Of a stretch of 64,000 nt of DNA, positions 45,303 through 55,914 are shown piece by piece (the stretch's first letter is position 1; the number at the start of each line of letters is the position of its first letter). The DNA lies in contig CAVQIT010000009.1 of the NCBI GenBank assembly GCA_963712655.1, positions 186,001 through 250,000 of the forward strand, given 5' to 3'. A program made the translations under genes and the position numbers. The stretch is from Pollutimonas sp963712655 (GTDB taxonomy: Bacteria; Pseudomonadota; Gammaproteobacteria; Burkholderiales; Burkholderiaceae_B). A model generated the notes under the pieces. It was given only the letters and a program-made list of their open reading frames with translations. It made no database searches and was not told the origin of the DNA.

Positions 45303-47927
45303 CTACGTGAGGCCTGCCTTGCGTTTCTTAGCCATTTCTGTACTGCGTGTTTCAATCCGTGCTCGCCAGACCTCTAACGCCATGATATCGGCTAGAAGTT
45401 CATCGGGTTCAGGGGACAGCGACACCGCCCAAGAACGCTTTGTCGTGTGTGTAAATTGGAGCACTTTGTCATTCCCGCATTTACTTGGGCGTAGTCATCA
45501 TTTTCGACAGCTACCCCGGCGAGCCCGCTGTGTCTGGATGCCTTCTTCGGAAACGCAGGATCACTTCGCGCAGCAATACCTCCTCGACGGCACGCTCCCA
45601 CGCCATGCGCAAAAAGAAGTAGGCGTCGACGGTTTGTTTTCGGTGCTCTTGTTCTTCGCCGTCCTCGTGAAGTTTGGCAATGGATTGATGTTGGGCCTTC
45701 AATGTACCGATTCTCTTGCTAGTATTTTTTCCCTCGAACGGCAGTTCCGGATCAGAAACCCCAAAGCCTTCAGCGCGTCGAGTCAAGCTTTGGGTGGTGA
45801 TGTGTGCACCAACCAGTTTTGCTTCCTCAGAGAGTAGGCATAGGAAATAGATGTCGTGGGTGAACACGATCACCTGCTCTTTGCGCCGCCTCGACAGCCA
45901 GACGTTTTGCTACGCGCTCGCGTCGGCGGTGATCAAGTGACGACACTGGATCGTCAAACACGATGCCGCTCTTACCTCCGTTTAACCCAACCTCAGCCAG
46001 AAAGGATCCGATTGCAATAGCACGTTGTTCGCCCTCGCTCAATATGTCGCCGGGATTGCGGCTCTGCGGCAGTTCTAACTTTAATTTGTGCAGGGCCTTT
46101 CCCCGGTCCGACCGGCTTTGTAGTGCAACGCGCAGCGCGCCGACACCTAGCGCCTTGAATTCGCGGTTAAGTGCTTCGGCCAATTCCTTGGAGACTATTT
46201 TTTCGGCCAATTCCGACGCTTTGAGCGAGATGGCATTGGTCTTTACGGCCGATAGGCACTTCTTGAGCTTGAGCTGATGGTCTAGTCGAGTTACCGCTGT
46301 GACGACGGCGCTTTTGACTTGGCTTAATCGCACTCGTGCATCGAGTTCGGTGAATTGCTTTTGAAGCGTAGCACGCGCCTTTTCGTCCGAAGCCTTCTCC
46401 AAGGCTTCGGCGTCGGTATTAAGCTTGTCAGCCAGTGCCTGGAGTCGTGATGCCGGGTTGATCAGGGGCTGTTTGGCATCGTCCCACTGGTGTGAGATCA
46501 CGGCAGCCTTGATGGCTTCCTGACGGGCGGTCATGGTAGGCTCGAAGGCTTTGGTATCTGCAGCAAGTTTGGGGATCAAGAATTTCTATTTCGCCATAGG
46601 TCACATCGTCAAGATTCAACGCCAGGACTTGCGCAGCGAACGGCTTGTATTCAGAGTACAGAGCAGTACGGCGTGCTTCAGAGGTTCTTTCCGCTTCCTG
46701 CTGTATGAAGGCCTCGAAGCGTAGTAGACGTTTGGCGCCTTCCGTTAGAGGCTGTTGGCAAAGCGGGCACGGAGCGTCTATGCCTTAGTTCGGGGAACGC
46801 CTTGTTCGGATGAGACTCGAGCGCGAACTTGCGAGCAGCATCGAAAAGTTCTCGCCAAGCCTCGCCGCCGGTGCCCGGTAATAAGTTCTCACTGTCCTTG
46901 AACTGCGTGGCTGCTAAAGCGGCCGCCGTCTGCGCGGTGCGATAGTCGTTTGCGAGCTCTCGCAGTTTCGTAACAACGGATTGATCTACCAGTGCGCCCT
47001 TGGTGATCGCATTCGCTGCGATAGCCGCGACACGGCGGGCTTGTAGGCGCAATTGAGCTGCCTTCTCCTTTGGGTTGTTCTCTTTCAAGCTCGTGTTCAG
47101 CGTTGTGTGCTGGATCAGTTCCTCGGGTGTCAATGTGGCGAGTGCATCAATCTGAGTCTGGGTGGTTTTTGCGGAAAGTGATGTGATCAGTTTGCCTACA
47201 AGATGTGTCACCTTGCAGGAGTACGAACGCTGAGAGATCGACAGCAGACTGGGTGTATTCAATCTCGATCGAGGCCTTTAGTTGTTTGCAGACTTTTGCC
47301 AAACCCTCGAAGACATCGAGTCCGTAGGGTACGTAGGAGAAATCGTCTTCGCTGTCGAGGTAGGCACGGGCGCAGCGTGAGTCAAAGATGGCGAATGAAG
47401 ATAATGCATCGTGTGCTGCCGTGCCCAACACCCAATGTGCATCGTGCGCGACACCATCGATGGCAATCTCGAAGGTAGCTTCAGGAATGCCTGCTTTGCC
47501 CGAAGGTAGGTTGGCGTTTGGATGAATCGCCTCTGTCTGATCACGTGCACGACATGCACGCTTGAGTACACGCGAATATCCCGATTTTCCCTGAACCATT
47601 GTCACCGTAGATGACTGTCATCCCGGAAGGGTTGAATCGGCAGGTGTTGGTTGTGTCGGCGATTGCATTGACGTGTCGTAAGTTTTTCATCGCTCGGAGT
47701 TCCAGATGGGCCGTCACCTTGACTGGTGCAGGGATCTGGTCGGCGGTGAGTGGTCTGGGCTTACGGTTTTTGGTATCCGGGATGCCGTGTTCCACTTTGA
47801 GTAGCGCGAACAGGTCCTCCCCGTCGTCCGCTGTTAGCTTTTGTTTGGCCAGCAGACGTGCAACAGCGTCGCTTTGCCATTGAGGCAGCCCCTGCGTCCA
47901 TTTCAGTATCTCCTGCAATATCGTCAT
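45303..47927 (-). pseudogene. RloC/PrrC-like ABC-type ATPase with zinc hook and possible anticodon-nuclease end, frameshifted
   Basis: About 875 codons in several frames. The start at 47927 (MTILQEILKWTQG) has GGAGGAG. Walker A is MTVIYGDNGSGKSG, then coiled coil with a CPLCQQ zinc-hook cysteine pair near 46770, ABC signature DILSEGEQRAIA, Walker B GIVFDDPVSSLD and H-loop VFTHDIYF. The C-terminal region has R-x3-E (FLRMAWERAVEE) and, after restoring frame, a downstream His (CSNFTHDKA). This fits the Arg-Glu-His triad of PrrC/RloC anticodon nucleases. The stop is at 45303-45305. Indels near 47590, 47215, 46780, 46575, 45885, 45545 and 45450 break the frame, some in homopolymers. Confidence 0.7.
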
Positions 47928-48104
47928 GAGGCTCCTCCAGTCGCCGTTAAGACTATTCATTCTCCGGAGGGGATCGTGACGCTTGTCCCCCCGCAACTAC
48001 GTACAGCAATACTAACCGTTTCAAATGGAAACATATGGTCTGGTGGTCTGCTTGTCACAGGCCGGTGTGCGGTGGATGAAAGGTGCTGTGAGTGCTATGC
48101 TGAC

Positions 48105-48138
48105 AAATCGAGCTAAATATAGAGTTTTAGCTCGATTT
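48105..48138. terminator. Hairpin after the GIY-YIG gene, likely bidirectional terminator
   Basis: A 13-bp perfect stem (48105-48117 with 48126-48138) and 8-nt loop, flanked by a six-T run on the + side and a shorter T run on the minus side. It starts 2 bp from the stop of the GIY-YIG gene, separating the three-gene operon from the ATPase gene. Confidence 0.75.
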
Positions 48139-48139
48139 T

Positions 48140-49365
48140 TTAACAGTACGTCTGGTTGCGTGGGTTATCCATGCGATATTGGATTATCGTGCCGTCAACA
48201 ATGCGTCGGATCACCTCACGAGCGGTATCTAGCGGTACGGCAAACCACTCCTGCGGGCGATATGGTTTTCCGTCCTTGCCTATCAGCGTCATGTCTAGGC
48301 GCTGCGCCGAGAGAAACCCGTGAATCAGTGTTTCGAATCGATGGGGGTTCAAATTGAAGCATTCTATTGACGACACAATCTGAATTGGGCTTTCCAGGAA
48401 AGCAATGTCACGTTCTGCATTTTTTGTGCGTTCTCTCTACGGTATGTTCGGTATAGCCGAATCTTGTATAAGCCTGGAAATTGCTTTAGCGCAGGGTTAT
48501 CGCCAAGCGATTTAACGATGTAGATAACGCCTGACCGCTTATCCTTGTGGGTGATGTTGTTGAACGCATCGACCAGGTAATCTGAGTTTTGCAAAATTCG
48601 ACGACCGTTTTCATCTTTGTAGAGAGACCTGGCTAGTGACCGCAATAACATGTTCGACTCGGTGCCGTTTTCAAAAATCAACCGCAAACGGGGGTTAAAT
48701 CGGTCACGAGCATCGTCATCGTTCAGTACGTCATCAATGAAACACATCACGCCTTGTAGGACAAAGGCCTCCCCCTTGACGATTAGAGACTCCCTTGCAA
48801 AGGGAATGGACTGCGCTGAGTCCTCCCGTAAGTCCTCATGAAGTTTCTTGAAAATGGGTTCAAATTGCCAGAAATCATCGCAAGGGGTGCGCTGTGCAAC
48901 CTCATCAGGGGCTTCCCGTTCGATACCCTGTACATGCTTTAGATCGAAAATGCTTTGATCTGCTATGTCTAGCAAGCCGCCATCATCGCTGTTGAAAATA
49001 TCATCCAGCGAAGTCACATTGTCAGGAACAATGGTCGCAACAGGCATAGACTTGGCCGACTGTACAACAAGTAGGCCGTGGCGATCATAAGGCTGCAATG
49101 CAGACCATTGAGTTGTATCCTCAACAATTGTTTCCAAGCGCCGGCTTAACAGTCGTTCTGTTTGGTCTTCACTGAGCGATAACGGACGACGACCTTCACG
49201 ATCAATAAATTGATTGATGTCATCAAAGCGAGTAACCCGAAGGTCGGTCGGGCGTGGCACAGTTGCCCTTACCTGAACGTTTAACAGACCCAGTTCGTCC
49301 GGGGTATTGAATATATCGTCCAGTGAGGTGAATTCCCGTTGTTTCTTTTCTGAAAGTCGAAGCAT
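48140..49365 (-). pseudogene. GIY-YIG nuclease family protein, frameshifted in the nuclease domain
   Basis: About 408 codons. The N-terminal part holds two copies of TSLDDIFN (residues 13-20 and 118-125) and no known domain. The C-terminal domain reads SGVIYIVKS...GLYKI, then (after indels near 48440-48455) GYTEHTVEERT-like text and IECFNLNPHRFETLIHGFLSAQRLD, ending with PQEWFAVPLDTAREVIRRI. This is the T5orf172/MUG113 type of GIY-YIG endonuclease. AAAGGG precedes the ATG, 21 bp after the helicase stop. It is presumably the cleavage subunit of the neighbouring methylase-helicase pair. Confidence 0.8.
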
Positions 49366-49386
49366 GAATTGACCCTTTCGATTCCA

Positions 49387-51448
49387 TCAAGCCGGACTAG
49401 CCGCAGCTGAACCTGCTTTCTGAAGTCGCTCCATCTTCTTGCGTTTTATATAAACTAGACATTGTGCGAGCCGTGTTTCGAATTGATCGCTTGATGTTAG
49501 TGAAGGCTCACGCTCGTTTTCTTTATGAAATGCGATGACCTTAGGCCAAAGAATTACGGCTTCTTCTTCGGTCATTTGAATACTTCCGCCTGCCGCGACT
49601 TCCTGAATTGTTTTGAGCATCGGTGCCGTTACCGATTTTGATAGAATTTCGTAAGCACCCCGGAAGGGATTTACCTGATCAATCAAATCAATATTGATGT
49701 GCTCAATGTTGATGAACTTCTCGCCCAGCCTCACAAATTGGCGAGTACCCATATCCGACTGTTCTTCTGCACCGTCAGGGCGCCCAGCGGTGCGATTTAT
49801 CGTCTGCCCTGTTGCGTCGATGATGTCGGCGTATTCCGGCAAGTCTGGCTCTGACACCACACCGCCACCAGATCGTATCAACATCGTTGTCAACACACCC
49901 TGGCGTACTTGCTCCCTCTCGTCTTCGTTTAAATCGGGATAAGTGGTTTCAATGATCTTAGGTAGTTCAGTGTGGTTGATCACTTCGGGATCGACGGTGG
50001 GGCTGATTAATGCGCTGGCGACTTCAGGCTTTTGAATCAGCGCTGCGATCAATTCATCTGACCCCGTGTTCAGAATCTGCGCGACACGATCGGATACAGG
50101 GTTGGTTGTATCATCAATAATAATGGTGCCCGGTTCCAGTATTTCACCCGGCAGCATCCGTGAGCGCGGCTTGAACGTAACATTAGGGGCCAGAATTTGC
50201 TCCATCAACAGCGACAAGGTAATGGCCTTGAGCATGTTGTTGACGGATACCTTTACGTCTTCGTCTTCGGCGTCTGGCTGAGCGATCAGGTTGGTAAATT
50301 GAGCATGCACCTTGCCCTCGCAGTCACGCGTAGCACGGCCTATGATCTGCACTACTTCCGTCATAGAGCTACGAAAACCTATCGTCAGCACATGCTCACA
50401 CCACGGCCAGTCGAATCCTTCTTTGGCCATGCCCAGCGCAATAATGATATTTACGTCTTCGGCTCGCTTAACTTGACGTAGGTAGTTTTGTACGAGAGGC
50501 CGAATCGCCGGATTATCGTCAATCAGGTTGGCGACTTTCAGAATGGTGCCGTCAGGATGCCTGACCGAAAAAATGCCGGTATTGGGGTCTTGCTGTATGA
50601 CCTCACCAATGGCATCCAGTATGTGGTCGGTTTCGTTATATTTATCCTTGGTGGACTCCCCCGAGTTCACGTTCGGAATATGGATAATGGTTTTCTTGTG
50701 AGGGTCTAGCACTTCCTTTAACGCGTCGATGTAGCGGCCCTGGTAGAAGTGATAGCCTATTCCCAACGACTTCAGATACTTATAGCCGTTAAGCTGCTCA
50801 TAGTAGGTATAGGTGACTTTGGTAAACAGCGCTTCATCTTCAGGCGGCAAGATCGGTACGGCGTCGCCACGAAAATAAGAGCCCGTCATCGCTACAATGT
50901 GAGCGTCGGATTGCCTCATCAAGGTATCGATCAGGTTGCCAAGACGATTCTCGCCTGTCTACCGACACATGATGAAACTCGTCAATGGCTACCAACATGT
51001 TGTTGAAGTCAGCAGGCTGCAGCTTATCGAAGGCGAAGCGCAGGGCGGCATGGGTGCAAACCAAAATCTGCTCTGTCGGGTTGGCCATGAACCGTTGAAA
51101 TGCTGCGACTTTGTTCGATTCAGTACCTGCAATGCACAGGTTGTTATGCGGCAGGACATTCCAGTCAGCAAAGAAGCCCTGGTCAGATAACTTGGTGTTT
51201 TGAAAAGACCCGCCAATAGACATTTCAGGTACGGCAACGATGACTTTGCGCAAGCCTTGATTTACCAGCTTGTCCAAGCCAAGAAACATAAGCGCCCGCG
51301 ATTTTCCCGAGGCCGGAGGCGCTTTTAACAGCAGATATTGATTACTTCTAGCTTCGAAGGCACGGGCCTGCATTTCTCGCATACCAAGGCTGTTCAAGTT
51401 GGAGCTTTTGCCTGTTTGAGTATATTCAACTTTTAGAAGATCAACCAT
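49387..51448 (-). pseudogene. SF2 DEAD/DEAH-type helicase, one frameshift
   Basis: About 687 codons. The ATG at 51448 overlaps the methyltransferase stop (TAATG). Motif I is KAPPASGKSRAL, motif II IDEFHH, motif III MTGSYFRGDA. Motifs V and VI are ALGMAKEGFDWPWCEHV and QIIGRATRD. After motif II an extra G near 50945 shifts the frame; both parts are otherwise complete. The C-terminal 250 residues have no known domain. This is a translocase-type helicase like those of type I/III restriction and other defence systems. Confidence 0.85.
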
Positions 51449-54236
51449 TACAGGTCCTCAGCAGTCAGGGTTTCGAGTTTTTTGTTGCGGGGTACACTTT
51501 GCTTTCTCGGTGTAGGTTTCAACGATTTATGCTGTTCGTTTGCGATCAATTTCTCATAGCGCGCGAATAGGAACTCCAGGCGCTCTATCGAGTCTCGAAA
51601 AGGCGTGCGCCGATATAGTTTTTCAACCGCAGCGTCGAGTGCCTTGTGCGCAGCCCTCAATGGCTCAGGCATTTTGTCGGGGTCGTACAAGTCAGCCAGC
51701 GTTTTATCGGGATAGTCTTCTCGAATCAGCAAAACTTGTTCAGCAAGTTTTTCTATGTGCTGACGATCAGCGTCGGAGCTATCCGGCCAAGGGAATGTGT
51801 TGTAAACAAGGCCTGTGGAATAGCCATAATCGCTTTTCAGACGACCACAAACTGTCCGCATCCAATCAAGATGCATAGTCGAACCAAGAACTCCAAATTC
51901 GTAGAGCGTTCCATTAGGAACTAGGTAGTTTTTGTTACTCGATACCTGCGAACTTACCATCATTCCGATTGGAACATAGGGGCGTCGTTCAGAGGTAAAG
52001 CTCGGAATAAGGATGTAAGCTCCCGAAGCAGGCTGGTTGTTTTGCCAAAATAAATGAGGTGAAGTAGCCAGGGCGCGTGTCTGAGCGTTCGTGCTTTTCA
52101 ACCGGGATTCGGAAACTAAATTAAGACGCTTCTGTATATGCGGAATGTCTAGCGCCTCTTCTAGATCATTGTTACCAATCCAGAGGCACCAACGGCGTTT
52201 ACTGTTAATAAACTCGTCGGCACCATAAATTCTTCTTAGCCATTTGGAGGACTTGGGTTCGGCTGCAATCACTTCGTCATACTCGTTTTGGTTGAATAAT
52301 AAGTGTCCGCCATCAGAAGGTTGACTACCCCGAATCATTTTTGGTACGTCACATAATGGCTTTGTGCGGCTAACAACCACAATATCCTTTCCTTCCAAAA
52401 GATAAGGGCTGATATTAGATACAGTCTGGTAATGCCAATGGCCATTCAGATTTCGGCAAATATTTTTTATTCGGGGGGTTTCTGATAAGCCAATCACTGT
52501 TACGTGTACTCCGGCATTCAAACGGGCATTGTTTTTCCAAGGGAAAGGCTGATAAGCGATATGAAGGCTAATACCAAGGCCCAGTATCCGCGGCCATAGG
52601 AGTGCAACCTGCTCACCCTGACAAATAGAATTCGTGGAAACAAACGCAATTTCGGCTTTGCTTCCTTTAATGTAATTAGCGCCCAACCAAAACCAGCAAG
52701 TCACGTAATCAAGGTCTTTGAATTTTTTGAAATCATGGAAAATAAATTCCATATCTTTCTTTTGTTCGTCAGAACGTGAGTTATATCCCAAAAAGGGGGG
52801 GTTGCCGAGCACATATACTTCATCTTCGGCGGTTTTTCTGGCAAACGCTATTCCAATCAACTCGTAGACTGTTCTCCCGAGCAATATGGCCGCTGGCTTT
52901 CAACGGCAACATCAGTTCTTTATGCCCAAACTCTGCCTCAAAGACCTGATTCATCTGGTGTTCGGCCAGCCATAATGAAAGCGTAGCGATCTCGTGGGCG
53001 AAGTCGTCAATTTCGATGCCGTAAAACTGCGTCAGCCTGATGTTGCTGAATAATTCGGACTGTTTGCTAACAGCGTTCAGGCAGCGTATGACCTCAATTT
53101 CGAGTTTGCGCAGCTCTTTGTAGGCAATGATCAGGAAGTTGCCTGACCCGCATGCCGGGTCGAAGACTTTGATCTTGCCGATGCGAACCAGTAGGGCTTT
53201 CAGCTTTTTGTCGCTGTCCTTGCCGCTGTTGCGCGCTTGTTCAAAGTCCGCATACAACTTATCCAGGAAGAGCGGCGGAATTCGTACCCTCCATGATGTT
53301 GGAAACAGACGTGTAGTGCTGGCCGAGATTACCTCGTTGATCTTCTTCAATAACGGCCTGAAACATCGAACCAAAAATATCAGGGTGGATTTCCGACCAA
53401 ATCAGTGCACCGCATTCCAATAATAGGCGGCGTGCTTTTGCGCCGAACTCAGGAGTAGGTTCATCCGTCTGGAACAGTCCACCGTTCACATAGGGAAAGG
53501 CGGTGAGATGCACAGGCTTGCTTGTTCGTAACGGACTATTTGTTTCTGTGTTCAGCATCATGAACAGGTCAGAGAAGAACTGATCCACGTCCGAGCCGTC
53601 TTCTCGGGTGAACGACTTGATTGTGTTCGTAAATTGCTGCTCTGCAAAAATTCCGGTACTTTCGGCAAAGAAGCAAAACAGCAATCGAGTCAGGAAAACA
53701 TTCAATGCATGAATATCTTCCGGTTTGGTCAAGTCGTTACGTTCACGGATCAAGTCGAAAAGACGCCCCATCTTTTCTGCCGCTTTGACATCAGCTGGAT
53801 TTTCGGCGTGACCGACATATTTTTCATGCCCCGCCAAGGGCAGGAAGAAGCCGTATTGACGGTACAGATCTGGAAATGCCACCTCAAGGCGATCATCAGC
53901 CTTCAAGTCGATTGCAACTAAATCGGTGAAGTCCGTGACAATTACGAACCGGATGGCATTGCTGCGAACGGATCACTGCTGGCTAACTGATCTGCTGCGT
54001 CAAAGATGTTCTCGCCTGGCGTGGTCAGGCTTAAAGTACAAGCCTTTCTTGAGTGCGATTTCCCCGACAGCTTTATCATTGGCTACATTACGGGAGTGAC
54101 CGTTACGAAGCTGCGTAATCGTCGCTTTGGGGTAGCCATATGCGCTCATGAAACCGAAAATGAATTCGGAATTGTCTTGCGCATTGCCGAGCGTTTGTAA
54201 GGCCTCGATGATTTCCGCTTGATTTATTGCCGCCAT
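51448..54236 (-). pseudogene. MmeI-like class I DNA adenine methyltransferase, frameshifted
   Basis: About 928 codons. The ATG at 54236 (MAAINQAEIIEALQ) has AAGG upstream. Indels lie near 54025, 53948, 53285 and 52845 (an A5 run that should be A4). Motifs: ENPADVKAAEKMGRLFDLIRE, FLTRLLFCFFAESTGIF, HYTSVSNIM, SAM-binding VFDPACGSGNFLIIAYKELR, catalytic NPPFLGY, and a specificity region and C-terminal helices. It belongs to the MmeI/type IIL methylase group, but I do not see that family's N-terminal PD-ExK nuclease. Cleavage may be supplied by the GIY-YIG partner. Its stop overlaps the helicase start. Confidence 0.85.
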
Positions 54237-54743
54237 GTCTTGCCTTGAATCGTTTTGAAGCATCTTAGTGCAAATACTTATGTGTGGGTAGGATAGCAAG
54301 ATTGCTGAGTCAACGCTGAAATGGTTTAAGCGGGCGGGTTGTTCGGTACCAAAGAATTTATGCCTGAGTTGTTAGGGGCTAGCTCGCTTGTCGCGGTGTC
54401 TGGTACCCTAATCTGTCAGGCTCCGGGTATGTCATCAATGTCCAAGCAGACTTCATGCGCTCGTTCAATAAACGCATGGTGATTCCCGTTGCTGCCTCTT
54501 GCCCAGGCGCCAAAGCCCGCAAAGACGCTCAATCCCTTGTTTCATATAGAAGGGGTTGAGCATTCAATGGTGACCCAGTACATGGCTGCGGTTCCCGTAA
54601 GGGCCTCAAAGCCGCGGTATTCAACGTTCAAAATCGCCATGATGATATCGTGGCCGCAATAGACTTCTTGTTTCACGGATTTGTCGCCTCGTTCCCGAAC
54701 AGATAGAAAATAGCTACCAAGAGCACGGGAGCCACGAGCGAAT
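54237..54743. other. Right edge of the accessory island, no clear gene
   Basis: About 500 bp between the methyltransferase start and the LysR remnant. The part next to the methyltransferase should hold the operon promoter. From about 54500 composition returns towards the core. Short frames on both strands (for example 54542-54967 minus) show no family I recognise and are probably debris of the truncated LysR gene. Confidence 0.5.
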
Positions 54744-54992
54744 GTGCACATATCCGCCGAGGCGATATCGGGTTTGATGGACGCTGTCCTTGCAACCGAT
54801 GCGATATTCCTTGGTGTCTGCGCGGCAGCACGAACGCTGCTGGATCGCGGAGAGGTCATCGAAATTCCGCTGACGCCGGCTTCTGAACTACTGGCCCAGT
54901 TCGCGTTCGTTACCTTGCAGGGTCGTACGGTCTCGCCGGCGGTGGAAATAGTACGCAATTTTTGCACCTTGATGGCTCGCGCCGAACAGTAA
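54744..54992 (+). pseudogene. C-terminal fragment of a LysR-family regulator
   Basis: 82 codons: HISAEAISGLMDAVLATDAIFLGVCAAARTLL, then FVTLQGRTVSPAVEIVRNFCTLM and a stop. This matches the last third of a LysR substrate-binding domain (the TDA..L and GR.LSPA segments). The helix-turn-helix and first half are missing, and the frame is closed upstream at 54711. It probably marks the right junction of the island. Confidence 0.65.
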
Positions 54993-55176
54993 ATGGCAGT
55001 CCGAGCCCATATGTTTTCGGCGCTTAGCGGTTCGACGATAAGACGGCTCTTGAATGTCGCCTTTACTTCAATGTTCGCTTGGCCTCTGTTTTTTCAACTG
55101 GCATACACTTGAATTTATAGACCGCCGCGCACGGGTCAACCACCATGCACGCGGCCTCAATAAACAGGAGCTTTGC

Positions 55177-55830
55177 ATGCAAGACCTTTTGGCGGACTGG
55201 CGGCCGCGCCTCATCGCCATCGCCACGGCCGGTGAGCAGGACGACGGTGCGCACGACCTCAGCCATCTGGAGCGGGTATGGAGCGCGGCGCTTATCTTGT
55301 CGGCCGATCATCCCGAAGCCGACATGCAGGTTGTTCAGGCCGCGTGCTACCTGCACGACCTGGTCAACCTGCCCAAGAACCATCCCGAGCGCGGGCAGGC
55401 CTCCCGAATGGCGGCGCGCCAGGCATGCGCCGCGCTGGCCGCGGCCGGCTTTCCCGCCGGTAAACTGCCCTTGGTGGAACACGCGATCGAGGCGCACAGC
55501 TATTCGGCCGGCATTGCTGCGCAAACCATTGAAGCGAAAATCGTGCAGGACGCCGACCGCCTGGACGCGCTGGGGGCGGTCGGCCTGGCGCGGATGTTTT
55601 ATGTCGGCGGTCGATTGAGCCGGGCCTTGGCGCATCCGTCGGATCCGCTGGGTCGGCATCGCGAGCTGGACGATAGCCGCTATACCCTGGATCACATCGA
55701 GACCAAGCTGGCGCATCTGCCCGGCACAATGCAGACTATTGCGGGACGGCGGCTGGGACAGGCGAGGCTGGACTGGCTGCGCCAGTTCCGCGATACCTTT
55801 GTGCTGGAGTGGGGCGGCGGGATAGACTGA
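55177..55830 (+). CDS. HD-domain phosphohydrolase (YedJ-like)
   Basis: A 217-aa HD-superfamily metal hydrolase. The metal-binding residues are H30 in HDLSHLERV, H60-D61 in CYLHDLVN, and the later Asp in IVQDADRLDALGAVGLAR. The pattern matches YedJ/YpgQ-type proteins that act on nucleotides or similar phosphates. AGGAG precedes the ATG at 55177; the frame opens earlier (55054) without support. It stands alone, convergent with the Bug gene. Confidence 0.87.
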   Translation: MQDLLADWRPRLIAIATAGEQDDGAHDLSHLERVWSAALILSADHPEADMQVVQAACYLHDLVNLPKNHPERGQASRMAARQACAALAAAGFPAGKLPLVEHAIEAHSYSAGIAAQTIEAKIVQDADRLDALGAVGLARMFYVGGRLSRALAHPSDPLGRHRELDDSRYTLDHIETKLAHLPGTMQTIAGRRLGQARLDWLRQFRDTFVLEWGGGID

Positions 55831-55914
55831 AAGCCGGGCAGCCGGGAAGAGCCGCCGCGGCGCGATATTCCTGGACCGATGCAAGCGCCCCGGGCGGCAG
55901 TTTGCGCTGGTGGT

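Noticed and set aside
54542..54967. 141-codon minus-strand frame near the island's right edge
   Set aside because: Mostly antisense to the LysR fragment, with no family I recognise.
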